The notes: generated by a model from the sequence alone, not told the origin. DNA of 5,925 nucleotides from Anaerolineales bacterium (GCA_027044735.1 JALUBW010000034.1:1-5925); one strand, 5' to 3'. Shown: positions 1 through 5,636, numbered from the stretch's first letter. Made by a program: numbers and translations.

Positions 1-70
1 GGCGGCAAGCCAAAAATGTAAAAACTGTGTAAATTCTAAGTTCAAAAACGGAAATTTTCAGGGGCGTTTC

Positions 71-79
71 TGTTATGAT
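71..79 (+). promoter_or_regulatory. Possible extended -10 promoter of the binding-protein gene
   Basis: TG at 71-72, one base, then TATGAT at 74-79 fits an extended -10 element (TGnTATAAT with one mismatch). The 70 bases upstream are AT-rich, but I see no good -35 box at 16-18 bases; the nearest TTTTCA (55-60) is only 13 bases away. A start near base 86 would give a 5' leader of about 65 bases. This is a prediction from motif alone. Confidence 0.4.
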
Positions 80-83
80 AAAT

Positions 84-119
84 GGCGAATTTCTTTCGCC
101 ACGGCGCTCCGAGGAGCGC
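84..119 (+). promoter_or_regulatory. Two adjacent leader hairpins upstream of the ribosome binding site
   Basis: Hairpin A pairs GGCGAA (84-89) with TTCGCC (95-100) around a 5-base loop. Hairpin B pairs GCGCTC (104-109) with GAGCGC (114-119) around the loop CGAG. No T-run follows hairpin B, so it is not a classical terminator. Both would lie in the 5' untranslated leader if the promoter is near 71-79. They may protect the mRNA end or form a control structure; no known riboswitch was recognised. Confidence 0.4.
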
Positions 120-134
120 TAAATTTCTAATATC

Positions 135-140
135 AGGAGG
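135..140 (+). promoter_or_regulatory. Strong Shine-Dalgarno site
   Basis: AGGAGG ends 9 bases before the ATG at 150. It is the strongest ribosome binding site in the window and fixes the start of the lipoprotein. It is consistent with high expression of a binding protein. Confidence 0.85.
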
Positions 141-149
141 TAGTGTAAC

Positions 150-1778
150 ATGAAGAAGAAGTGGTTGCGTATTATTTTGGCGGTGGCAGTGTTTGCCATG
201 GTGCTTGGTGCACTTGCCGCCTGTGGTGGAGCGTCGCCAACCGCGGCGCCTGCGGCAACTCAGCCGCCGCCCACAAAAGCCGCGGCTCCCACGCAGGCGC
301 CTACTAAAGCCCCCGCTGCGACAAAGGCGCCCACTCAAGCACCGGCGCCAACCCAATCCTCTAACGCTAACAAACTTCCCGACTTGCACGGCAAGCACAT
401 CACGGTGGCGGTAGAGAACGCTTACCCGCCCTTCAACTTCATCAACAAAGAAACCGGCAAGCCGGAAGGATGGGACTACGACACGGTGCGCGAAATCTGC
501 AAGCGCATCAACTGTGTGCCTGAGTTCAAGCAGGCCTCATGGGACGGCATTTTCCCTGCTATGCAAGCGGGCGAGTATGACATGCTTGCAGATGGCGTGA
601 CCATCACGCCTGAGCGTGCGAAAATCGTGGACTTTTCTGAGCCGTATGTGACGATTGGGCAGGTGCTGTTGGTGCGCGCCGACGAAAAAGGCACGCTTGA
701 AGACTTCAAGAAAGACAGCAGCAAAATTATCGGCACGCAAATTGGCACCACAAACGAAATTGTTGCCAAAAAGACCTTCCCGCCCGACCGCGTGAAGTCA
801 TTTGAAGACTTTGGCGGTGCTATCATGGCGTTGCTGAGCGGCGACATAGACGGCGTGGTGATAGACAATGTGACGGCCACCGGCTTTATGAAGGAAAATC
901 CGGGCAAGTTGAAGATAGCGGCGCAGATCACATCTGACGAGAAATTGGGTTTTGTGTTCCCGCCCGGAAGCCCGCTCAAGGATGCCGTGAACGCCGCTCT
1001 TGAATCCATGAAAGCCGACGGCACTTTGCAGGCCCTCAACAAGAAATGGGGCTTGGTGGCCGGTGGTGAGAGCGAGCAAGGGCAGAAACTTCCTGACCTG
1101 CACGGCAAGCACATCACGGTGGCGGTAGAGAACGCTTACCCGCCCTTCAACTTCATCAACAAAGAAACCGGCAAGCCGGAAGGATGGGACTACGACACGG
1201 TGCGCGAAATCTGCAAGCGCATCAACTGTGTGCCTGAGTTCAAGCAGGCCTCATGGGACGGCATTTTCCCTGCTATGCAAGCGGGCGAGTATGACATGCT
1301 TGCAGATGGCGTGACCATCACGCCTGAGCGTGCGAAAATCGTGGACTTTTCTGAGCCGTATGTGACGATTGGGCAGGTGCTGTTGGTGCGCGCCGACGAA
1401 AAAGGCACGCTTGAAGACTTCAAGAAAGACAGCAGCAAAATCATCGGCACGCAAATTGGCACCACAAACGAAATTGTTGCCAAAAAGACCTTCCCGCCCG
1501 ACCGCGTGAAGTCGTTTGAAGACTTTGGCGGTGCTATCATGGCGTTGCTGAGCGGCGACATAGACGGCGTGGTGATAGACAACGTGACGGCCACCGGCTT
1601 TATGAAGGAAAATCCGGGCAAGTTGAAGATAGCGGCGCAGATCACATCTGATGAGAAATTGGGCTTCGTGTTCCCGCCCGGAAGCCCGCTCAAAGATGCC
1701 GTGAACGCCGCTATTGAATCCATGAAAGCCGACGGCACTTTGCAGGCTCTCAACAAGAAATGGGGCCTTACCCAGTAA
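150..1778 (+). CDS. Tandem-duplicated amino-acid-type ABC transporter substrate-binding lipoprotein
   Basis: This is a 542-residue extracytoplasmic solute-binding protein for an ABC importer. Residues 1-24 are a signal peptide (MKKKW start, hydrophobic core, lipobox LAA-C) with Cys25 as the lipidation site. Residues 26-74 are an Ala/Pro/Thr/Gln/Lys-rich tether. Two complete family-3 solute-binding domains (SBP_bac_3 type) follow, at 75-302 and 313-540, joined by the 10-residue linker VAGGESEQGQ. They differ only at L284/I522. Family signatures are AYPPFNF, GWDYD and TITPERAKIVDFSEPY. Arg156/394 and Asp239/477 sit where relatives such as GlnH and HisJ grip the ligand's carboxylate and amino groups, which suggests a polar amino acid; the exact ligand is not readable. 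C117/C122 (and C355/C360) could form disulfides. One domain is the family norm, so the doubled protein is unusual. A permease follows, but no ATPase. Confidence 0.93.
   Translation: MKKKWLRIILAVAVFAMVLGALAACGGASPTAAPAATQPPPTKAAAPTQAPTKAPAATKAPTQAPAPTQSSNANKLPDLHGKHITVAVENAYPPFNFINKETGKPEGWDYDTVREICKRINCVPEFKQASWDGIFPAMQAGEYDMLADGVTITPERAKIVDFSEPYVTIGQVLLVRADEKGTLEDFKKDSSKIIGTQIGTTNEIVAKKTFPPDRVKSFEDFGGAIMALLSGDIDGVVIDNVTATGFMKENPGKLKIAAQITSDEKLGFVFPPGSPLKDAVNAALESMKADGTLQALNKKWGLVAGGESEQGQKLPDLHGKHITVAVENAYPPFNFINKETGKPEGWDYDTVREICKRINCVPEFKQASWDGIFPAMQAGEYDMLADGVTITPERAKIVDFSEPYVTIGQVLLVRADEKGTLEDFKKDSSKIIGTQIGTTNEIVAKKTFPPDRVKSFEDFGGAIMALLSGDIDGVVIDNVTATGFMKENPGKLKIAAQITSDEKLGFVFPPGSPLKDAVNAAIESMKADGTLQALNKKWGLTQ
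372..1055 (+). repeat. Tandem intragenic repeat, copy 1 (first binding domain)
   Basis: This 684-base unit encodes residues 75-302. It matches copy 2, 714 bases downstream, without gaps. I count 13 mismatches, of which one changes an amino acid (CTT Leu284 against ATT Ile522). The mismatches are uneven: bases 385-727 are identical to copy 2 (343 bases), while 728-1055 hold 11 of the 13. The 30 bases between the copies encode the linker. Confidence 0.95.
1086..1769 (+). repeat. Tandem intragenic repeat, copy 2 (second binding domain)
   Basis: This is the in-frame second copy of the domain, encoding residues 313-540, with only TQ and the stop codon after it. It starts at the same Lys-Leu-Pro-Asp-Leu motif as copy 1, so the duplication unit is exactly one folded domain plus linker, without the signal peptide or the low-complexity tether. 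Confidence 0.95.
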
Positions 1779-1797
1779 GAAAAGCATAGCAAGTTTA

Positions 1798-1831
1798 GGG
1801 CGGGGTTTTGTGCCCCGCCCTTGTTGTTTTT
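1798..1831 (+). terminator. Intrinsic terminator/attenuator between binding protein and permease
   Basis: GGGCGGGG (1798-1805) pairs perfectly with CCCCGCCC (1813-1820) around the 7-base loop TTTTGTG, followed by the T-rich run TTGTTGTTTTT (1821-1831). It starts 20 bases after the binding-protein stop codon and ends 12 bases before the permease Shine-Dalgarno site. A strong but leaky terminator here would give more binding protein than permease, a known arrangement in ABC importer operons. I see no separate promoter for the permease in the short gap. Confidence 0.85.
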
Positions 1832-1842
1832 GCCTAAACGGC

Positions 1843-1849
1843 GGAGGAG
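1843..1849 (+). promoter_or_regulatory. Shine-Dalgarno site that decides the permease start
   Basis: GGAGGAG lies just before the ATG at 1852. The open frame extends back to a GTG at 1810, but that codon is in the loop of the terminator hairpin, has no ribosome binding site and would add a Cys/Gly-rich stretch unlike a permease N-terminus. ATG 1852 is therefore preferred. Confidence 0.8.
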
Positions 1850-1851
1850 CA

Positions 1852-2709
1852 ATGGAAGCAGAAGCAGTGGAAGAAACCCGAAAAGAATCCTTTGATTGGT
1901 CGCGCATACCTTGGTGGGCGATAATCATCATCGCCCTTGGCCTGTTTTTGGCCTATCTCATCCTTGCTAACCCCAATTACCACGACACCTATATCTACCT
2001 GCGGCGCGGCGTCATCACCACCCTGCGCATCACTTTCATGGCCTACATTTTTGCCGTGAGTTTTGGCTTGCTGATAGGCTTAGCGCGCACCTCCAAAAAC
2101 GTAATTGTTTACACGCTGGCTACGCTTTATGTTGAAATCGTACGCGGTATCCCGATGGTGGTGCTCATCCTGTATGTGGCGTTTGCGCTTGTGCCTGCGG
2201 GGGTGAATTTAGTTCGCTCGCTGGGGCATTGGGGGCTTACGTGGGCTTCTTCCGGCTTTTTAGTAAACCTTTTCACCAGCATGAGCCATGCTACCAGCCG
2301 CGACCTGCCGATGGAAATGCGCGCCATCATTGCCCTTGCAATGGGGTATGCTGCATTTGAAGCCGAGGTTTTTCGCGCTGGCATCCAATCCATCGGGCGC
2401 GGCCAGATGGAAGCGGCGCTTTCGTTAGGCATGAACTACTTTCAGGCAATGCGGTTTGTAATTTTGCCGCAGGCGGTGCGCCGTGTTCTTCCTCCGTTGG
2501 GCAACGACCTTGTGGCGCTACTAAAAGATTCTTCGCTGGCAACCGTGCTCGCAGTCAACGAACTTACGCAGATGGGGCGCTTGCGCCGCGCTTCCACATT
2601 TCGCGTCATGGAAACTTTCAACGTTGTGGCTTTCCTCTACCTTTCTATGACCCTTTTCCTCTCCGGTATTGTGCGTGTGCTGGAAAGCAAGATGAAGATT
2701 CGCGGGTAA
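1852..2709 (+). CDS. Amino acid ABC transporter permease (HisM/GlnP type)
   Basis: This 285-residue inner-membrane subunit would form the import channel for the binding protein just upstream. Hydrophobic segments lie near residues 21-39, 57-78, 88-115, 155-175, 219-236 and 256-276. The run GVITTLRITFMAYIFAVSFG (53-72) resembles the N-terminal part of polar amino acid permeases. Residues 187-218 hold the EAA loop (EAALSLG, then ILPQAVRRVLPPLGND), which docks on the ATPase. It is longer than typical GlnP/HisM proteins of about 215-240 residues: there is an N-terminal extension with an extra membrane segment and a roughly 35-residue insert (about 117-153) before the later segments. One permease gene would have to work as a homodimer or with a partner encoded elsewhere. 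The ATPase gene normally found beside it is not in the window. Confidence 0.92.
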   Translation: MEAEAVEETRKESFDWSRIPWWAIIIIALGLFLAYLILANPNYHDTYIYLRRGVITTLRITFMAYIFAVSFGLLIGLARTSKNVIVYTLATLYVEIVRGIPMVVLILYVAFALVPAGVNLVRSLGHWGLTWASSGFLVNLFTSMSHATSRDLPMEMRAIIALAMGYAAFEAEVFRAGIQSIGRGQMEAALSLGMNYFQAMRFVILPQAVRRVLPPLGNDLVALLKDSSLATVLAVNELTQMGRLRRASTFRVMETFNVVAFLYLSMTLFLSGIVRVLESKMKIRG

Positions 2710-2752
2710 TTGCTTGGCAGAGCGTCGCTTCGGCAAGTTGGAGAGCAAAGTT

Positions 2753-3325
2753 ATGAAAGCCCTAAAAGAACGCATTTTGGCAGAAGGGCGGTATCTCGGC
2801 GGCGGCATTCTAAAGGTGGATTCATTTGTCAACCACCAAGTTGATGCCGAACTTATGTTTGCCTGCGGCGAGGAATTTGCTCGCCGCTTTGCGCATACAC
2901 GCCCCGAAAAAGTTTTCACCGCCGAAATTTCGGGTATCGCCCCTGCCCTTGCCACTGCCTATCACCTTGGCGTGCCGCTGGTTTTTGCCCGTAAGCACCG
3001 TCCGGTCACCATGCCCGACCAAATTTTCCTCACCCTCACCCCTTCGCACACCAAAGGGCGCGATGTTGAGCTCATGGTTTCGCCCGAATACTTGCGCCGC
3101 GGCGAGCGCATCCTCGTCATTGACGACTTCCTTGCATCGGGCGAAACAATTTTGGGGTTGGTAAGGCTGGTTGAAGCCGCGCAGGCAACGTTGGTGGGAA
3201 TAGGCGCTTTGATTGAAAAGACTTTTGAAGGCGGGCGCGAACGCCTTTCTTCCCTCGGTGTGCCCATAGAATCGCTTGCTCGCATCAGTTTGCTGGAAAA
3301 AGAGCGCATCCTTTTTGAAGATTAA
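2753..3325 (+). CDS. xpt: Xanthine phosphoribosyltransferase
   Basis: This cytoplasmic purine-salvage enzyme would join xanthine to PRPP to give XMP. The 190-residue length matches the Xpt family (about 190). The N-terminus MKALKERILAEGRYL, then LKVDSFVNHQVD (20-31), SGIAPA (60-65), GVPLVFARKH (73-82) and the PRPP-binding loop LVIDDFLASGE (121-131) follow the Bacillus Xpt pattern, as does the C-terminal IESLARISLLE. ATG 2753 is chosen because it aligns with the family start and has GGAG at 2740-2743; a TTG at 2714 would add 13 residues. It starts 43 bases after the permease stop codon and ends 6 bases before guaA, whose substrate is XMP. No purine riboswitch is visible in the short gap. A related hypoxanthine/guanine or adenine enzyme is less likely given the VDSFxNHQ signature. 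Confidence 0.9.
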   Translation: MKALKERILAEGRYLGGGILKVDSFVNHQVDAELMFACGEEFARRFAHTRPEKVFTAEISGIAPALATAYHLGVPLVFARKHRPVTMPDQIFLTLTPSHTKGRDVELMVSPEYLRRGERILVIDDFLASGETILGLVRLVEAAQATLVGIGALIEKTFEGGRERLSSLGVPIESLARISLLEKERILFED

Positions 3326-3331
3326 GCCCCT

Positions 3332-4876
3332 ATGACGATAGCAGTTTTAGATTTCGGCTCGCAGTATGCCCAATTGCTTGCCCGCCGCGTGCGTGAGCAG
3401 GGGGTTTACAGCGAACTTTTCCCCCACGACGCCCCAGCCGAAGCCGTGATGGCTACCAAGCCGCGCGGCTTCATCCTTTCTGGCGGGCCTGCCTCGGTGT
3501 ACGCTGAGGGTGCGCCGCAGATTCCGCTTTATGTGCTGGAAAGCGGCTTGCCCGTGCTCGGCGTATGCTACGGAATGCAGGCGCTGACGCATGCCCTTGG
3601 CGGCGTGGTTGACCCTGCGCCGCAGCGCGAATACGGCCCTGCCACGCTGGAGGTGGTTCGCCCGAACCCGCTTTTGCCCGAAGGACGCTACCGCGTTTGG
3701 ATGTCGCACGGCGACCGTGTGGTGCGTCTTCCTGAAGGATTTGTGAGGCTGGCGCGCACGGCAAACAGTCCCATCGCGGCTATGGGCGACCTGCGGCGCT
3801 ATTTTGGCGTGCAGTTTCACCCCGAGGTGCAGCACACCCCCCGCGGCGGCGAAATTTTGCGCCGTTTTGCCGTGGAAATTTGCGGCGCGCAGACCGATTG
3901 GACGCCCGAAAACATCATTGCCGAAACGGTTGAGCGCGTGCAGGCGCAAGTTGGCGAAGGAGAGGCGCTCGCGGCGGTCAGCGGCGGCGTGGATTCAACC
4001 GTGGCGGCGGCGCTGGTGCACCGCGCCATCGGCGGCCGCCTGACTGCTGTTTTTGTGGATACCGGCTTGCTCCGCGCCGGCGAGCGCGAGCAGGTGGAAA
4101 AGACCTTTCGCGATGCTTTGGGGGCTCGCCTTGTAGTGGTGGATGCTACTGCTGAATTCTTGCAAGCCCTTCGCGGCGTCACCGACCCGGAGGCCAAACG
4201 CCGCATCATTGGCGAAAAATTTATCCGCATTTTTGAGCGCGAAGCCCACAAACTTGGCAAGCCGCGCTTTTTGGTGCAGGGCACGATTTACCCGGACGTG
4301 GTAGAATCACGCGCCCCAGACCGTTCCAAAGCCCACCGCATCAAAAGCCACCACAACGTGGGCGGCTTGCCCGAGCAGATGGACTTTGAATTGGTTGAGC
4401 CCCTGCGCTACCTTTTCAAAGACGAAGTGCGAAGTGTGGGCGAAGCACTGGGTTTGCCGCGCCCCATGGTATGGCGGCAACCATTCCCCGGCCCCGGGTT
4501 GGCGGTGCGCTGCCTTGGCGAAATCACCGCCGAGCGTCTGGCAAAACTTCGCGCCGCGGACGCCATCTTCACCCAAGCCCTTGAAAAAGCCGGTTTACTG
4601 AGAAACGGCGCACAGGAAGCGGGCGCGGTCTCTCAAGCCTTTGCAGTGCTTTTGCCTGTGAAATCGGTTGGAGTGATGGGCGATCGGCGCACTTACCAAG
4701 AAACGGTGGTCTTGCGCGCCGTTACCACCGATGATTTTATGACGGCGGACTGGGCGCGGCTGCCCGCCGATCTACTCGCTGAAGTTTCGCGCCGCATTGT
4801 CAACGAAGTCGCCGGCATCAACCGGGTGGTGTACGACATCACCACAAAACCCCCTGCCACAATTGAATGGGAGTAG
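3332..4876 (+). CDS. guaA: GMP synthase (glutamine-hydrolysing)
   Basis: The enzyme converts XMP, ATP and glutamine to GMP, the last step of guanine nucleotide synthesis. It has 514 residues, the normal full length. Residues 1-190 are a class I glutamine amidotransferase with nucleophile Cys79 in GVCYGMQ and His163/Glu165 in FHPE. The ATP pyrophosphatase domain has the loop SGGVDST (217-223), followed by [10 protein letters not shown] (317-326) and SHHNVGGLP (339-347). The C-terminal dimerisation domain has RQPFPGPGL (382-390), [15 protein letters not shown] (441-455) and the conserved end [14 protein letters not shown]. All expected catalytic motifs are intact. ATG 3332 gives the canonical [11 protein letters not shown] start. 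There is only a weak GAAG at 3317-3320, so translation may be coupled to xpt, which stops 6 bases upstream. Confidence 0.98.
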   Translation: MTIAVLDFGSQYAQLLARRVREQGVYSELFPHDAPAEAVMATKPRGFILSGGPASVYAEGAPQIPLYVLESGLPVLGVCYGMQALTHALGGVVDPAPQREYGPATLEVVRPNPLLPEGRYRVWMSHGDRVVRLPEGFVRLARTANSPIAAMGDLRRYFGVQFHPEVQHTPRGGEILRRFAVEICGAQTDWTPENIIAETVERVQAQVGEGEALAAVSGGVDSTVAAALVHRAIGGRLTAVFVDTGLLRAGEREQVEKTFRDALGARLVVVDATAEFLQALRGVTDPEAKRRIIGEKFIRIFEREAHKLGKPRFLVQGTIYPDVVESRAPDRSKAHRIKSHHNVGGLPEQMDFELVEPLRYLFKDEVRSVGEALGLPRPMVWRQPFPGPGLAVRCLGEITAERLAKLRAADAIFTQALEKAGLLRNGAQEAGAVSQAFAVLLPVKSVGVMGDRRTYQETVVLRAVTTDDFMTADWARLPADLLAEVSRRIVNEVAGINRVVYDITTKPPATIEWE

Positions 4877-4882
4877 AAAACA

Positions 4883-5131
4883 ATGCCTCACAAAATCGTG
4901 TACTACAAATCGGTGCTTTGCCCCCGTTGCATTCCCACCAACAAGATGCTCAAAAAATTGCGTCAGCGGTATCCCGATGTGGAAATTGAGGAAATAGAAA
5001 TTGCCACACACCTGAGGCAAGCGCGAGCGGCGGGCGTGCGCCAAGTCCCAACTTTGATAATCGGCCAGCACCGCCTCACCAAAGCCATGCCGGTTGAAAA
5101 ACTGGCGCAGTTGGTGTTTGAGGAAGGGTAA
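4883..5131 (+). CDS. Small thioredoxin-fold (glutaredoxin-like) CPRC protein
   Basis: This 82-residue protein has the compact thioredoxin/glutaredoxin layout: a first beta strand KIVYYKS, the redox motif C13-P-R-C16 at the start of a helix (NKMLKKLRQRY), a second strand EIEEIEI (34-40) and the cis-proline strand QVPTLIIG (54-61). The C-terminal helix VEKLAQLVFEE closes the fold. CPRC is neither the CGPC of thioredoxin nor the CPYC of classical glutaredoxin, so the partner and redox role cannot be named. It likely works in the cytoplasm, as no signal peptide is seen. GGGAG (4869-4873), overlapping the end of guaA, is the ribosome binding site, and the start lies 6 bases after the guaA stop codon, so it is probably co-transcribed. 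It is the last gene before the terminator at 5158. Confidence 0.85.
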   Translation: MPHKIVYYKSVLCPRCIPTNKMLKKLRQRYPDVEIEEIEIATHLRQARAAGVRQVPTLIIGQHRLTKAMPVEKLAQLVFEEG

Positions 5132-5157
5132 AGCCGTTGTCTTTGGCGGCGGGAAAC

Positions 5158-5186
5158 AAAAAAGCGGGCGCTTAGCCCGCTTTTTT
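5158..5186. terminator. Bidirectional intrinsic terminator
   Basis: AAAAAAGCGGGC (5158-5169) pairs with GCCCGCTTTTTT (5175-5186) around the 5-base loop GCTTA. The A-run on one side and T-run on the other make it work on both strands. On + it ends the xpt-guaA-CPRC operon 26 bases after the last stop codon. On - it lies just 3 bases past the 3' end of the tRNA gene. Confidence 0.93.
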
Positions 5187-5189
5187 GTG

Positions 5190-5273
5190 TGCGCTGGGCG
5201 GGAGTTGAACCCGCACGCCCGAAGGGGCACGTGGCCCTCAACCACGCCTGTCTGCCAGTTCCAGCACCAGCGC
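5190..5273 (-). tRNA. tRNA-Leu (anticodon GAG)
   Basis: Read on the - strand, this 84-base gene folds as a class II tRNA. The acceptor stem is GCGCTGG/CCAGCGC (5267-5273 with 5191-5197) with discriminator A at 5190. The D arm contains CTGGAACTGGCAGAC. The anticodon stem is CGTGG/CCACG with loop TTGAGGG and anticodon GAG at 5239-5237. A long variable arm GCCC-CTTC-GGGC and the T arm GCGGG-TTCAACT-CCCGC follow. The long variable arm and A discriminator fit tRNA-Leu. It reads CUC and CUU codons. The bases after the discriminator are CAC, so CCA is not encoded and must be added by the CCA enzyme. Confidence 0.97.
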
Positions 5274-5286
5274 ATCAGCGAGGCGT

Positions 5287-5315
5287 ATTATAGCCGCGAA
5301 TCTTCACAAGGTCAA
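5287..5315 (-). promoter_or_regulatory. Sigma-70-type promoter of tRNA-Leu
   Basis: On the - strand, TTGACC (5315-5310) and a perfect TATAAT (5292-5287) are separated by exactly 17 bases. Transcription should begin about 7 bases past the -10 box, near 5280, leaving a leader of only about 7 bases before the tRNA 5' end at 5273. This is the best promoter in the window. Confidence 0.92.
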
Positions 5316-5319
5316 GCAA

Positions 5320-5347
5320 GTTTGCAAACAAAAAACGGCTTGTTTGC
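5320..5347. repeat. Nested inverted repeats upstream of the tRNA promoter
   Basis: GTTTGCAAAC (5320-5329) is a perfect 10-base palindrome. GCAAACAA (5324-5331) is also the inverse of TTGTTTGC (5340-5347), separated by 8 bases. The motif GTTTGC/GCAAAC thus occurs three times immediately upstream of the -35 box of the tRNA promoter. It could be a protein-binding site, part of an upstream promoter region, or chance in AT-rich sequence. Confidence 0.4.
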
Positions 5348-5410
5348 ATCATATTGAGCTCAGCATAAAGTGGTTAACACTAATAGCAGAACTTACGCAG
5401 TTGCTCGTAG

Positions 5411-5422
5411 AAGCGCTCGTTT
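5411..5422. repeat. 12-base direct repeat, left copy
   Basis: AAGCGCTCGTTT occurs here and again at 5894-5905 in the same orientation, bracketing the modular inverted repeat. It might be a target-site duplication, although 12 bases is long, or a part of the repeat family itself. Confidence 0.5.
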
Positions 5423-5480
5423 CTGGTTAATTGACAAACCGGCCTGTACCACCTTTGGGGCTAGATCTCTCCCTACCCCC

Positions 5481-5518
5481 GCTCCGGCAGGCTGAGCGAA
5501 AGCGAGGCCTGCCGGAGC
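5481..5518. repeat. 12-bp hairpin with GA-rich capped loop (left arm)
   Basis: GCTCCGGCAGGC (5481-5492) pairs perfectly with GCCTGCCGGAGC (5507-5518). The 14-base apex TGAGCGAAAGCGAG can continue as a T-G wobble, tandem G-A/A-G pairs, two G-C pairs and a GAAA tetraloop. It sits between blocks 2 and 3 of the modular repeat. Confidence 0.85.
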
Positions 5519-5528
5519 CGCCCCCTTC

Positions 5529-5547
5529 CCTCCCTTACTAAGGGAGG
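5529..5547. repeat. 8-bp hairpin (left arm)
   Basis: CCTCCCTT (5529-5536) pairs with AAGGGAGG (5540-5547) around ACT. The 5' half belongs to conserved block 3, and the 3' half is extra sequence absent from the right arm. Confidence 0.7.
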
Positions 5548-5573
5548 TTCAGGGGCGGACATCCGCCCTTGAA
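5548..5573. repeat. 12-bp hairpin (left arm)
   Basis: TTCAGGGGCGGA (5548-5559) pairs with TCCGCCCTTGAA (5562-5573) across the two bases CA, with one G-T wobble. Its 5' half is block 4 of the modular repeat; the complementary 3' half is specific to this arm. Confidence 0.75.
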
Positions 5574-5582
5574 AATGCCATT

Positions 5583-5633
5583 TTTTGGAGTGCGGCGCTT
5601 TCCAAAGCGGCAACATGTTGCCGCACTCCAAAA
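5583..5633. repeat. 14-bp stem enclosing a hairpin and a perfect palindrome
   Basis: TTTTGGAGTGCGGC (5583-5596) pairs perfectly with GCCGCACTCCAAAA (5620-5633). Inside lie a small hairpin GCTTT-CC-AAAGC (5597-5608) and the palindrome GGCAACATGTTGCC (5609-5622), which shares three bases with the outer stem. The unit can form a branched, three-way structure. It has no counterpart in the right arm, so it looks like a separate insertion into the modular repeat. Confidence 0.85.
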
Positions 5634-5636
5634 GAA

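Noticed and set aside
1810..1851. GTG at 1810 as the permease start
   Set aside because: It lies in the loop of the terminator hairpin and lacks a ribosome binding site; ATG 1852 has GGAGGAG just upstream.
476..1931. Long reverse-strand open frames opposite the binding-protein gene
   Set aside because: They are mirror frames of the duplicated domain (hence nearly identical pairs), have no ribosome sites and no recognisable protein family.
2714..2752. TTG at 2714 as the xpt start
   Set aside because: It adds 13 residues that are not in the family and has no ribosome binding site; ATG 2753 matches the known N-terminus.
2710..2752. Purine riboswitch ahead of xpt
   Set aside because: The gap is only 43 bases and shows none of the three-helix layout or conserved loop bases of the guanine aptamer.
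5094..5357. Forward frame of 87 codons across the terminator and tRNA
   Set aside because: It overlaps the end of the CPRC gene, the terminator and the tRNA on the opposite strand; the sequence is explained by those features.
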